A model generated the notes under the pieces. It ran no database searches and had not been told where the DNA came from. It saw nothing but the letters and a program-made list of their open reading frames with translations. A program made the translations under genes and the position numbers. 64,000 nt of DNA from Papio anubis (taxonomy: Eukaryota > Chordata > Mammalia > Primates > Cercopithecidae): assembly GCF_008728515.1 (NCBI RefSeq), contig NC_044989.1:72441754-72505753 (forward strand). The letters are read 5' to 3'. This document shows positions 22,194 to 34,100 of the stretch, piece after piece. How positions within the stretch are numbered: position 1 is the first letter of the stretch; each line of letters opens with the position of its first letter.

Positions 22194-25100
22194 CTGGAGC
22201 AAGATGGGGGCCGAGGAGCGGGTGGTGAGAGCCGGAATAACCCAGGAAGGGCCTAGGACTGCCCCCTGCCTGCTCAGCCCCAGATGTTCAAGACCTGTCT
22301 CTTCCTAGAGACACCCCACTGTGGCCCCCCAGGCCTGGCCAGCCAGCCCCACTCAGCATGTTAGTCCAAGCCCTTATCTGTAGATGTGCACATGCGACTT
22401 CACATATAACACCCAACTTGGCTTCATCTGATGCATTTGGGGCGCACTTCTCTCATGAGACTGAAAGTAAGCACTGTTTCCCATCAGGCCTGATGTCCCT
22501 GAAATGGAGGCTGGTCTCCCGCCTTGCCCCATCCCGGTGCCCCCGCTCCCCAATCACCCCCGGCTCCACAGGCCCAGCCTCTCTCACATCCAGCTCGAAG
22601 GTCTGCAGCACAGTGCGGTAGCCACCGGAAATGGGTGTGAACAGGCGCATGACTTCCTTGATGACGCAGTCCAGGTAGCGCAGCCCGCTGAGCGTGTCCA
22701 GGCGCAGTGTGCCCTCGCAGGGGCAGCCACCGCTGTGCAGGATGCCATGAGCCCGCAGCTCCTCCCGCAGCTTCTCCAGCACGGTGGGGTGCTTCAGCAG
22801 CTGCATGATGAGTGAGGTGCTGGCGCTGGCCGTGGTGGCATAGGCCGCGAAGATCAGCTCCAGGGTCCCATCCTGCAGGGCACAGAGGAGAGGCGTTGTT
22901 GGAGGTATGGGTTCAGCCAGGCAGGGGCTACCCCATTCGGCCAGCGGCCCGTGTGCCCAGGTCATCTGTGCTGGGCCCTGCCTGGTTCCTGCAGTGAATT
23001 CTGCTTCCTCTGAGTCTCATGTTGCCAGAGCATTAGTGTCACGATGGACACGGGGGTCACAGCCAGTCCCTGGCTGGGCAGAAGACACAACTGCTGTAAC
23101 CCAGGGCAGAAGCCTCCAGTCCTTTGGAGCGGGGCCACTTCTCACTCACTGCTGGGTTCCTGGGCCAGCCCCACAGGCCTGATATGCAATGGGCTCACAG
23201 GAGAAAAAGAACAAATCCCAAGGAGCAAGGCCCTGTTCAGCGGATGTGCGTGTGCGTGTGTGGGGGATGTGGTCTAAACCCAGGCCTTCCCACTAGCAGC
23301 GCCAGCCCCTTCCTCCATCGCAGGAGGAGGACATTTGGTGGGTAGTCAGGGGAGCCAATGGGGTCTGAGAGGCAGCCTGGGGCCACAGCGTGGGGCCACT
23401 CCCCTGGAGACCTGGGATGAGGCTGAGGGGAGGTGACCTCCTGAGGACCTAAAGACCCTGCCAGGGCTCTCTGGGGAGCAGGACACCAGGGCCATGGGTT
23501 CCCCATAGAAAGGCCCCAGCAGGCCATCTCATAGCAAGCCCTGCATTTTACAAATGTGAACTCTGGGCCCAGAGAGGGGAATGAAGGGACCTGGGTCCAT
23601 TACTGGCCATGGCGACACCCATAAATCACAAAGCTTGTTATAGTGGAAAAGCCACTCTGGCTCTTCCTAGCTCCCCAGGAAAGAAGCTGGAGCTAGAATA
23701 TGGGGAGGCAATGATAGTGGGCAGGGGAAGCAAAGATAGTGGGCAGGGGAGGCTGCAGTGAGTGTCCGTGGGGACCCGGCAGGGGAGTGGGCCTGCAGAG
23801 CCCAGGTGGGGATGGGCAAGTGAGCCCTCCTCCGGTGAAACATCTGTCCAAAGCAGGGCAAGCAGGCCCCGCGCGGAGCACAGCCGGGATCACCAGGGGC
23901 CAGGGGGCTGGGAGGGCATGCAAAGTGCCAGCAACCTGAAAAGGCTGGGGGTGGGGGAGGAGACCTCGCATCCAAATCTCCGCTGCTGTTCCTCAAGGGC
24001 TGAGGCTGACGATAAGCAAGCGGTTTCCCCTTGTGGGCCTGCATTTCCCTAGATGGCCTCCCAAGGATATTGGGACTAGGAAATGAACCGAGATCATTCC
24101 CAGGCCTGAGCTCCCTGTAGGCCATGGGGAGAGAAGGGAGGGCACCCATGGCATCCTGCAGAGCAGGGGCGGGGACACAGACTTCACTTCCGGTTTCGAG
24201 GTCTCCAGCCACTGCTCAGAAAGCATGTGTCGGGCCAGACTACAGGGGCTAGAAAGGGCAAGGCACATTTCCACCCAAGGAAAGCTCAGAATGGAGCCTG
24301 GGTGCTGGTGCTGCCAGCGAGGGGCGCATGCCCACCCCACCTTCAGCTCCTGCATGGTCATCTCCTTCCCGTGCTCCTTGCTGCTCTCAATGAGGAGGTC
24401 CAGGGCGTCCGAGTAGTCCTTGCCCTGTGTGCACTGCAGCTTCTCCCGGATGGCCTTCTCCAGCCCCTTCTGCAGGATCTGCCGAGCCTGGATGCCCTGC
24501 AGGGGGAAGGGCTGTCACTCATATAGAAGGGCAGGCTCCCATCCGAGCCTTGGGACCACCAGGGATGACTCCAGCCTCCTCCTACCCCACGCTGACACCT
24601 CTCCCCTTTGTCCATGTGCCCTGTGCCTAGGTGCCCACTCAGGGGTCAGGTCAGCCACCCATCCCCAGAGAGGGGGCTCATGGATGCTCCTGCTAATCTC
24701 CTCCCAGGCCCTGGGTGCTCACCCGCCGATAGCCACTGAAGGGCAGGTCAACAGGCAGGGAGAAGACATTCTCCACAAACTGCTGGTAGACCTCAAATAG
24801 GTGCCCAAGGTCCTCCTCGGGGATGCTGAAGCCCAGCAGCACCCGGATGGCCATGCGGAAGGTCAGCTTCTGCGCCTCCTGGTACACGTTGATGGCCTCG
24901 GGGTGGCTGCTCCAGGCACGCAGTGTGTCCTGGATCACCAGCTGGATCTTGGGCAGGTAACTCTCCAGGGCCTCGTGGCTGAAGATCTTGGAGAAGACCT
25001 GGAAGGCAGAGAGGCAGGTGGGTGAGCTGACTGGCACGGCCCGCCCCTGGTCAGCCCCTCACTCTGCCTGAAGGATGAATGTGGCCAAAGAGAACTTCAG

Positions 25101-28100
25101 CTTCCACACAATCACAAAGCTTTGGGAGCTGGGCAGGCCAGCTGTCAGCAAGTCTTCGAGGGATGTGGCTTGCGTGGGGCACAAGTGGCAGCTGAGCGGG
25201 GAACCACCCTTCCATTGCAGAAGCCCATTTCGGAATCCCGGGACACAGGATGGAAGTGCCCGGGAGAAGTGGAGCACAGTCGTTGGACTGTACAGGAAAG
25301 TAGGGGAAGGCCATCGGGGTATAGCTACTCCATGGGGGACAGCAAGAGAGCCTGAGACTAGACCTCAAGCAGGACTTCCTGGGAACCAAAATTGTCATCA
25401 CTTGCTGGAAAACACCTACTGGGTGCAGATTCTAGTAAGTTTATTAACAGCTGTGCCATGAAAAAGGTCTTCAGTGTGGCCAGGTCCAAAAGCAGCGGGG
25501 GAATGGGGACAATGGCTTTCCACCCCCAAAGATCATAAGGACAACCAGAAGCCCTGTGACTTCCCTGCATCTTCCAGGGCCACTGTAAGGAGGCAGTGAG
25601 TCCTGTTCCCACCTCCCCGTCTTCCGTCCTCCCGGCTGCCTGCGCAGCCCCCCTTGCTGCCCTCCTCACCCAGGACTCCCCCGCACATGTTTTCATGTGT
25701 GGAGGAGACGGGAGCACGTTAGTTTATTTACTGATAGCCTGTGGGTCTCGCTCATAAGCAGCAACCTCCATCCCACCAGAGTTCAGATGAGAAGGGGGAG
25801 CACCCCCGCTACCAGCACCAAGCAAAGGCTGGGAGGGGAGGGACAGTGCGGAAGAGGGAGCCCCCCACCCCACCCCATGCAAACCACACACACGCGCCGC
25901 CCTCCCCAACTGCCCCCCAAACACAACCACCGCACAAACTGTAAATGTGAGAATTTCCCCTGCAGTCAGCTCGGGGAGGAAAGGTAACATTTTCCTGGCC
26001 TGGGCCCTGCATGGCTAATGGGAGGGCTGGTTTGCAGAAATAACAGTGCTGGCCCTTCAGTGGCCCAGCCAGGCGTTCACAATAGCACTTTCATTCCGAA
26101 ATTCCCGGTGGAGGGAGGGAGGGAGGGCAGGAGGCCGGCGAGGGGCAGAGAGGCCTGCACTGTTTGGGGCCGCTCCTGCTACAGAGGAACAGCAGAGAGG
26201 TAGAAGGATGATAGGAGGTCGCCTAGATCAGCCCAAGTCCAGATGGGTCATTCACACCTTGCCCAGTGTTGGGGGTCCGAGGGAATTTCCAGGGGACTCT
26301 AACTGCTGCCTCCCTTCAGAGAGTAATGGATAAAGGCAATGCTTGTTTGCTTCAACCCCCAACCCTCATGTCCTTAGGATTCCAGGTTCAGCCCTTGGGC
26401 AAATGAAGGGTCTTAGGGGAATGAGAAGGGGCACTTCTCCTAAAGCCCAGCACTGGCCAGTGAAGGGCCCCTTACAGACAGCAGAGAGCCACAGGGTGGG
26501 CAGACAGCAGCACACAGGAGGGAAAAGTGCATCAGGAAACAAGATGGGGACAGGAAAATCACTCTGCGGCTACCAGGCCTCCATGGCAGGACAGGGAGGC
26601 CAGAGGTGGGACAGGGAGGGCCCAAGAGGTCATACTTGGCCCAGAGCCGGCCAGCCAGCCCAGGACGGACTAGGTGTTCTGTCATGGAGGGTGCAAGGTG
26701 GGAGGTGGCCAGGGCCCCCAGCACATGGGAGACCTGGTCCTCCTGCCTCTCACCCCGTGCCCCGGAGGCCACGTCCACCAGGCCCAGTCGAAGTAGAAAC
26801 CGGCAGGCTCTAAGATGTGGTGGGGTGACAGGAAAGGGGCTGAGTTGTAGCTGTGCATCATCCAGCAACTTACAGTGTGATCATGGCCAAGTGGCTACCC
26901 GCTCCCCCAAGCCTCAGTTTCCTCATCTGTAGACAGTGAGGTGGAGCCAGGTGGCCTCCCGTCAATCCACTGAGCACCTGAACAGCAGCCCCCACCTGCC
27001 CCTAAGTAGATGCTATCCCTTCAAAGCGCCCAGAACTTGTCAATGCTCGAATCCCCTGGGGAGCGCCTTCCAGCCCCCACGCACACACCCCATTTGGGCT
27101 ACAGTGGCCCAGGAGGGGCCATCCAAGGGTTTAAAAAGGGGGAGCACGGAGGGCCCACACCTCACCCACAGACAAGCCCTGCCTTGCTCCGTGGGCTCCG
27201 TTTCCTGCGCCCTCTAGCGATGGCCGGTTGAACTGCTCCTTCCCAGGCCTTGGGGGCCCTGGAGGGCAGGCAGGGATAGTCTAGGAAGAGAGAAGGGCCC
27301 AGGGACTGACCGAAGGACTCCAAGGGCAGGGGTCCACACCTGACCCCTGCGGGGAAGGGGTCTATGGGCAAGGCCAGGAGCTAGAATCAGCCAGAAAAAC
27401 CACTGCCACCCGGCACCTGCAGGCCCCTGGGGTTGGGGCTTCTAAAAGGAAAGTGAAGGCAGGACCAGGACACTGTCTCGGCCAGTGTCTGACTGGCTGA
27501 GTGACAGCCAGCAGGCCACTGCCCCTCCTGGAGCTGTTTCTCCGCTGGGTTCACGAGAGGCCTGACTGGCCGTTCTGAGGGCCTTTCCGCCAGGCTGTCC
27601 ATGACGCTCCTCAGAGCTCACCGTGAGGTGGAGAAATCCCCCAAATGAGAAGCCCAGCAAAGGTGGGTGGAGGGCACACTGGCCCCGAGGGGCTGGGCTC
27701 AGAGGTCACCAGGTCCATGCCCCTGCCTCTGGCCCAGCTGCTCCACAGGCATAGGGGCCTCCCAGGCCCTAGGAAGCCTCCAGGGCCTCATCCCTGGGTC
27801 TGTGCCCAGGTATAACAACGCAGGCACTTCCCGAAGCCAGGGCAGCTCTGAAACCACCACCCGCCACAAAGGACGGGTGGAGGCAGAGGCGCAGGCTGGG
27901 GCAGAGGGCGGTCAGGGCTGCGTCAGGGCGCGCTGGGTCTGAGGCCACCGCCTGCTGGGGTCAGGGCTCGGGCATACTGGGAAGGTGCCGGGGAGCGGCT
28001 CCCTGTGAAGAAACGAAGGGTTCCCGGCCCGGAGCTACTTCCCTGACCACAGGCATAGCAGGAGCCACGGCTGCTTTGTTTCCTTCTGGGGCTTCCCTCG

Positions 28101-31100
28101 GAATTCCCAATAGTCAGCCAAGAATGCCGGACAAAGGTCACTGGGAGCCAGCCCAGGCCCAGGCCAAGCCCTGCAGAGGGAGTGGCAGGTATGGACTCCC
28201 CACCAGGGTTGGTGCCGGGAGACAGCAAGGGTACTGTCACAGGAGACCAGGAGCGCCCATCCAGGTTTACCTGCTGCAGCCTCAGAGGCTTGGGCAGGAG
28301 GGAGGAGGGCAGTCGCCTTGAGGGATGACTTTGGGCAACTCCCCTGCCAAGCCCCCAAGGACACAATAGGCTCAGGAGTCCACCCCTTGGTTCTCTCCCT
28401 CCCTCCGGAGTGGGAGCTGATCCCACAAGGGTCTAGGGGCACCAGCAGGGGCTCGTGAAGGCTCAGATTCCCTATCATTGTTTCTACAAATGCATTCTCC
28501 CCAAGCAGGCCTCCTCACCCCTCCTGCCTCTCACCCTGTGCCCTGGGAGGGGAGTCACTTTGTGAACCCCCATAGCCCTACGGGCCGCGCTTGCTCAGCC
28601 AGATAGCCTCCCCCTTCTCTGCTGGCAGGTGTGGACAGATGGACAAATGGATGGGCAGCAGGAGCGGGTAGAGCCGGAGCGGGGACCCACAGCCCAGGCC
28701 AGTGACTCAGACTGGGAGGAATGGAAGCGGCTGCCCAGGAGGGGTGGGGGCCTGGGCAGGCCACCCGGCCAAGCCACCGGAGCCTCAGCCTGCGGAGTGG
28801 AAAGAATAACAGAGGGCAGGCAGGCGCTGAGGCAGCCGTCCGCACAGGGGTGACGCCAAGGTGTGTACTTTATATTTAAGCAAGGGGGGTAAGAGAGGAC
28901 GTCATCTTCCCAGCTGCCTGGCTGCCTCAGCTTCACCCTGGCCCAGTGGAAATGCCAGGCAGCTTCACCCAGAACTGGAAATGTCCAATCCGGGTCTGTG
29001 GGGCTGGGCACACTCAGCCCCTCTAGTTACAGGGAGGCTGGCCCAGACCCCCAACAGGCTCCAGCGGTTACAGCAGAGCGCCTGCCCCTGATTTGACTCC
29101 AGCTGTGATCATCTCACCTGGAGACGTGCTCCCCACTGCCCTAACTCTTCCACACATACCTACAGCACAAGGGGGGCAAGGTGGGGAGGGGCGAGCAGCA
29201 CTTGGCAGACACCTGCCAAGCCACAGAATCTGAGATTTGCCCGGCCGCTCTTACCTCTCCCGCTTCCAACCGCCACCAACCCCACCTTAGAAAGCCGTGG
29301 ATGGGGAGGGGCCTCCCAAGGTCACAGTCCAGAGTGTGGCTGGCCACACCCACCAGAGGCCCTGAACTCCCTGCCTCCCACCACTCCAGACTCCATAGAG
29401 CTGCCCTCTGCCAGCCCTGGTGGGCTCTGAATTTATCCAAGGGTCCTGAAGGGGACTGTCCTCTACAGTGAAGTCCACTCTCAGGGTGAGGCCAGCTGTC
29501 CCTGCCACTTTGGTGTGATCCTGGCATGTCTCAGGGCCCCGCAGTTGCTTCCTTTTAGGCTTAGGGAACCCAGGACAGATACAGCAGCCAGCCTGGGGGG
29601 GCCAGGGCCAGGGCAGACCCCACCAAACCTTCCCACTCCCCGCCAAGGCCACCTTCATCTTCCAAGGCTGGGAGAGTGAGCAAACACATCAGTACCACAA
29701 CCTTGGACCCCTCCCTGCCTTGGGAGAAGGACACAGAAAGCAGGGACAGAGGGAAGGGCTGGCCCCCGCATCCAGGCCGCCCACCCACCTGCTGCCTGGC
29801 ACAAGGGCATGCAGAGGGAGTTTCCCACTCCCAGGCGTCCTGGCAACTGACTGTGGGCTCCCTCCCCCACTGACCTTCAGATAGATCCGCTGCTGCTACC
29901 CGCCCCCTCAGCAGCCCCTGTGCCCACCCACTGGTGCTACAGTAACTTTTGGGGGAAGGACTTGTGTTGGCAGAACAAAGGCGTTGTGCCTATGCCAAGG
30001 GGCTGGGGCAGAGCTCCCAGCAGCAGAGCTGCCTGGCTGTGCCACTGGCCTTCCATCCAACACAGGTTGGACCTTCTGCCCTGAGCTGAGCCTGGTGGAC
30101 ATGACTGTGTGGCCAGAGGTTGTGCCTTGGTCCAAAGGCCTCCTAGAGCCAGGTGTGGGCTAGCCTTCCCTGGGACCCCATAACCATGGGTCCTCCTGGC
30201 ACCGTCCTCCTGCTGAGGCACCTCCTGGCCTCTCCATCCCAACACAGAACCCAGGAGCACAAGGTTTCCAAGATGGGCCCAAAGTCAGGGATGGTGGATG
30301 GACAGGCAGGGTTTCTTGACTTCTACTTCCAAAGCCTAATCCCCCACCTTGGCTTCAGGCCCAGAAGGCCCTGTAGGCAGGGATCTGGGTAGAAGGGGCA
30401 AGACTACCACTCCTGAGGTCTCCCCAGTTCAGAGGCTCCAAGGCTAAGTCCCTCCCCTGAAATACTCTCCAAGTTCCCTGAGGGTATCTCCAGGCCACTG
30501 TCTGGGGTGTCCTGAAGCTGCTGGCCTCTTGGTGCATAGAGGTCCAGTCCTATCTCCAAAGAAGAAGAGGAGAGGCCCAATCCTGGTGGGTAGGACTGGG
30601 CATAGGAAGCTTCTAGAACGATTCCCTAGCTCCTTCTCCATGTTTTGGACAACTGTCTCACCCCCACCTTCCTAACCAGACTCCATCTGCCCTTCTACAG
30701 CAATACTCCAGCCTCTCTACACACGAAGAGGGATACACCCCAGGCCCTGGGCAGGGGAAGGGTAACCCAGGAGGAGGGAGGGAGTCTGAGGCCCCGGCTG
30801 CAAGGACACAGGCCTGGCTTCCAGAGATGATTCTGTTACACTGGGCAAGACTTTCTGGACTTTTTCCCTGGCAACCCCACCCCTGCTGGCCCAAGACCAC
30901 CAGGGCAGCCAGGGCAAACACCTGGAGCGCAGTGATGGCAGTGAGAAGCCCCCTCCAACACATCTGGTCAGACCTCCCAGAGGCAGGGTGGGCCACCAGC
31001 CCCAATGGAAACAGTGACGCTCCAGTTCCCCACCAGCCGGGCCCCAGCACACCTGGGCCCCACTTCCCACTCCTACCTCCTAACCAGGCCAGTCCTGGCC

Positions 31101-34100
31101 CAGCAGCCCACACTGTAGCCAGGCCCCTAACTGCAGCATGGACCAGATAAAGAGGTGTGTGTGGCACACAGCAGCCCCTACCTTGGCCACACTCAGTCCA
31201 CCAGGCCTTGGGTTCAGCAGATGAGCAGTTCTCTCCAGGACCAACATGTATATTTAGAAACAGTGGCCCTGAGTGTCCTCCTGGCTTCCAGCTAGATTCT
31301 ACCTACCCAGCCCCAGGACTTCCGTGGAGTTTAGTAAACTTAAATCATCAGTTAGGGAGATTTGGGGGGAAGAATCCTTTCATCTGGCTGACTACCCATT
31401 TCTCATTCGACCCTCCCTGCCAACATGCCTCACATGGCAAGCATAAAACTGCTACACACAAAGAGGGGGCCCTGCATTTGGCTCTCAGGCCCCTGGCAGG
31501 ATGAACCAGCTTCTGGTGACTCCCCACTCACCCCCAGGGAGCTAAAGGACTGGCTGTTCTGAATAGGGAACCATCACACCTCAGCCAAGGCTCTCAGTTT
31601 CTGCCCTGACCCCAGTCCCAGCCCTCCTCCTCCCTTCCCCCATATTCCTGGTCATCTGCGCCCTCCCTTCCTTCTCCCTCCCCTCTAAATGGACAATGTA
31701 GGCCAAAAAACCTTGGGGCTTTCCAGGCAAGCCCTTCCCAGCCAACACCTAGAGGCCCGAGGCCAAGTCAGGCCCAGGGTGGGTGGAACCCCAAGACAAC
31801 GCCCTCACCCCAAAGCCCTCTGCACCCCACACTCTGGTCCTGGCCACATCTCCTTCCTCACTGTCCACCCCAGCTTCCAGCAGCCCCAGGCAGGCGGGAC
31901 AGAGGAGGACTCTTCTCCCGGGCCCAGAGACTATTCCCGTGGACGCTGCAGTCCGGTGGTGCAGGCTCTCCCCGAAATTTTCTTTGTCTCCTGACCTGGT
32001 TCAAGTCTCGTTCTACCGCTCTACGCTTCAGTGGCCCCTTCCGTGAAAAGGGCACAATAATACCCCTCTGACCAAAGCCTCTGTAAAGCAGAGCTCAGGA
32101 AGCAGCCATCTCCTTTGGAGCTGAGTCTCCGCTCTCCTCGCTCTTTGGAATGGGCCTGTGGTGGAGTCGCAAAGGCTGAGAGAAAAATAACTGCCCAACA
32201 CCTTTGAAAAGCCGAGGCTTCATTCCGAAGCCTCCAGCCACTCCCCAGAACCCCTCTCCCGCCGCCCCCAGGCTGTGGCAACTGCTTCCAGCTAGGAGTG
32301 GGGCAGATGGAAGAAAGGACTTTGGGAGCCCGTTTCCAGTTCCTGAAATACATGCTGTATAAGGGAACGGGGTGGGGGCAGGGATGCAGCCCAGTCTCCT
32401 CGGTTTGACCGCTCCTTCTTTTGTCTGCAGTTAAGAATCACCCTTCACAGGCTGTTCAGAGAACGTCAAGTGCTACAGGATGCGTCTGCAAGTAGAGCGC
32501 TCCCCATCTTCGCCAAGACCACAGCATATGCGGCCCCTGACGGAGGGAGTCCGCCTCCCCACCTCCCGGGTCTGCCACCGCTCCCGGACGGGAAGCTGCC
32601 TCTCCCTTTCCTTAGCTTTCAAACCTGGGTGAGTCCTCTGACCCAATGGAAAAAAATGGGGTCGGGGAGGTCGCGCGGCCCCCCTCCTGGCGGCTTCGGG
32701 CCCGCCCGCCGGCTCGGCTTTCGGGTTACTGCAGTTCAAACAGCACGTGCTGCCCGCGCTGGTAGCCGAGCGCAGCCGGGAGGGGCGGAGGCCTGCCCCG
32801 TGCGCGCCTCCTCCGCGCCTCCTCCAGTCGCTCGGGAAATCCAAGGGATAAACACCCACTTTCCCTTCCTCTTTCGGGGGGGTGGGTGCGCTTTGATCCC
32901 CGCTCGTGCCTCGCCTGCTCTCCCCCCGCCCGCCCTGCCCCCATGGCCCAGGCCCGTGCGCTCCGCGGCCCAAGGCTCGCCGCACCTTTCTCTGACCAGG
33001 CCCAGCCACCGCAGCCCACGAGCTGTCCCCAACCTCCACGAGCAGCCGCCTGCCCGCGCCTCCCTTCAGGCAGCCTGTGGTGGGAAGGGCAGCTTTGATT
33101 TTAGAATGATCGCTCTCCAGTCCTCGGAATTCCCTGGGAAACGTGGCGAAAAGGCGAACGCCGGCCAACTGTCCCGCCTCCTTCCTTTTCCAGCTCTGTG
33201 GAGCAAGGCAAGGACAGGCTTTGGACACCCCAGATCCCGCATGCTCAAGCTCTTCCAAGCCACCGTTGGTGGTGCCCACGGCAGTCGGCCAGCATGATAA
33301 GGGACCAAGAGGAGGGAGGCCGGAGCAGGCCCTGGATCCGGACTCGAGGCCTTGTCGGCGGGGAACTGCGGTGTCTTCAAGCATGGTGTGCAAAGGGGGG
33401 CACAGATTCGGTAGGGGAACATTCCCCAGGCTCCAGGAACTCCTTGCCCCGAGGTGAGGGGAGGGAGTGCACGGAAGAAAGAGGACAGAGTTCTTACCTT
33501 GCGCTTGTTGCGGTGGATGTCGCCAATGGAATTGGACACCGTGTTGGGGCCCAGCAACATGCGCGTGCTGCGAGGCCACTCGGTGCTCACGAGGTGGTGC
33601 TCGCCCATGAGGATCTTGCGCACGTTCTCCGCGCCGGTCACGCGTATCAGCGGCCGCCCCAACAAGTGCGTCTTGAACACGTTGCCATACTTCTCCCTCC
33701 GCGACGACTGGAAGCCAGAACCCTGCGGGAGCCACACCGGGGTCTCTCTCAGGGTGCACTTCTGCAGAAGGCCCGCGAGGGAGGGGTGGCGGACCCCAAC
33801 GCAGGGCACAGTCACCTGCCCCCTCTCCCCACCAAACACACACTCACATAGACAAGCACGCAGGTTTTATTTTTCATAGCGTGCACAAGAACTGGGAAGT
33901 AGGGCCTAGAGGATAATAAATAATGCAAGGAGGCGGAGGCCCAGGGGCACCCCCAGGAGGCTGTTTTTTAGTAATGACTTTCGAGAGGAAAGAGGTATCC
34001 CGGACAGCTGGACCCGAAGCGGGAGTCTCCGCCTCCAACCCACCCCCCCCCCACCCCCGTCCCCCGCGCTCGGGAGCCTCTCGGAATAAATATTTCCAGG

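Noticed and set aside
21660..22256. 198-codon plus-strand frame antisense to exon 6
   Set aside because: It is the mirror of the well-conserved CYP26B1 exon 6, where codon bias leaves the opposite strand open.
33066..33839. 257-codon frame containing exon 2 in its true frame, as a possible alternative first exon
   Set aside because: It starts at a GTG and crosses both splice sites of exon 2. No ATG or promoter supports an alternative N-terminus.
32473..33843. 456-codon minus-strand open frame overlapping exon 2
   Set aside because: It runs in a different frame from the true exon 2 and has no recognisable domain. The CpG-rich composition removes stop codons, which explains its length.
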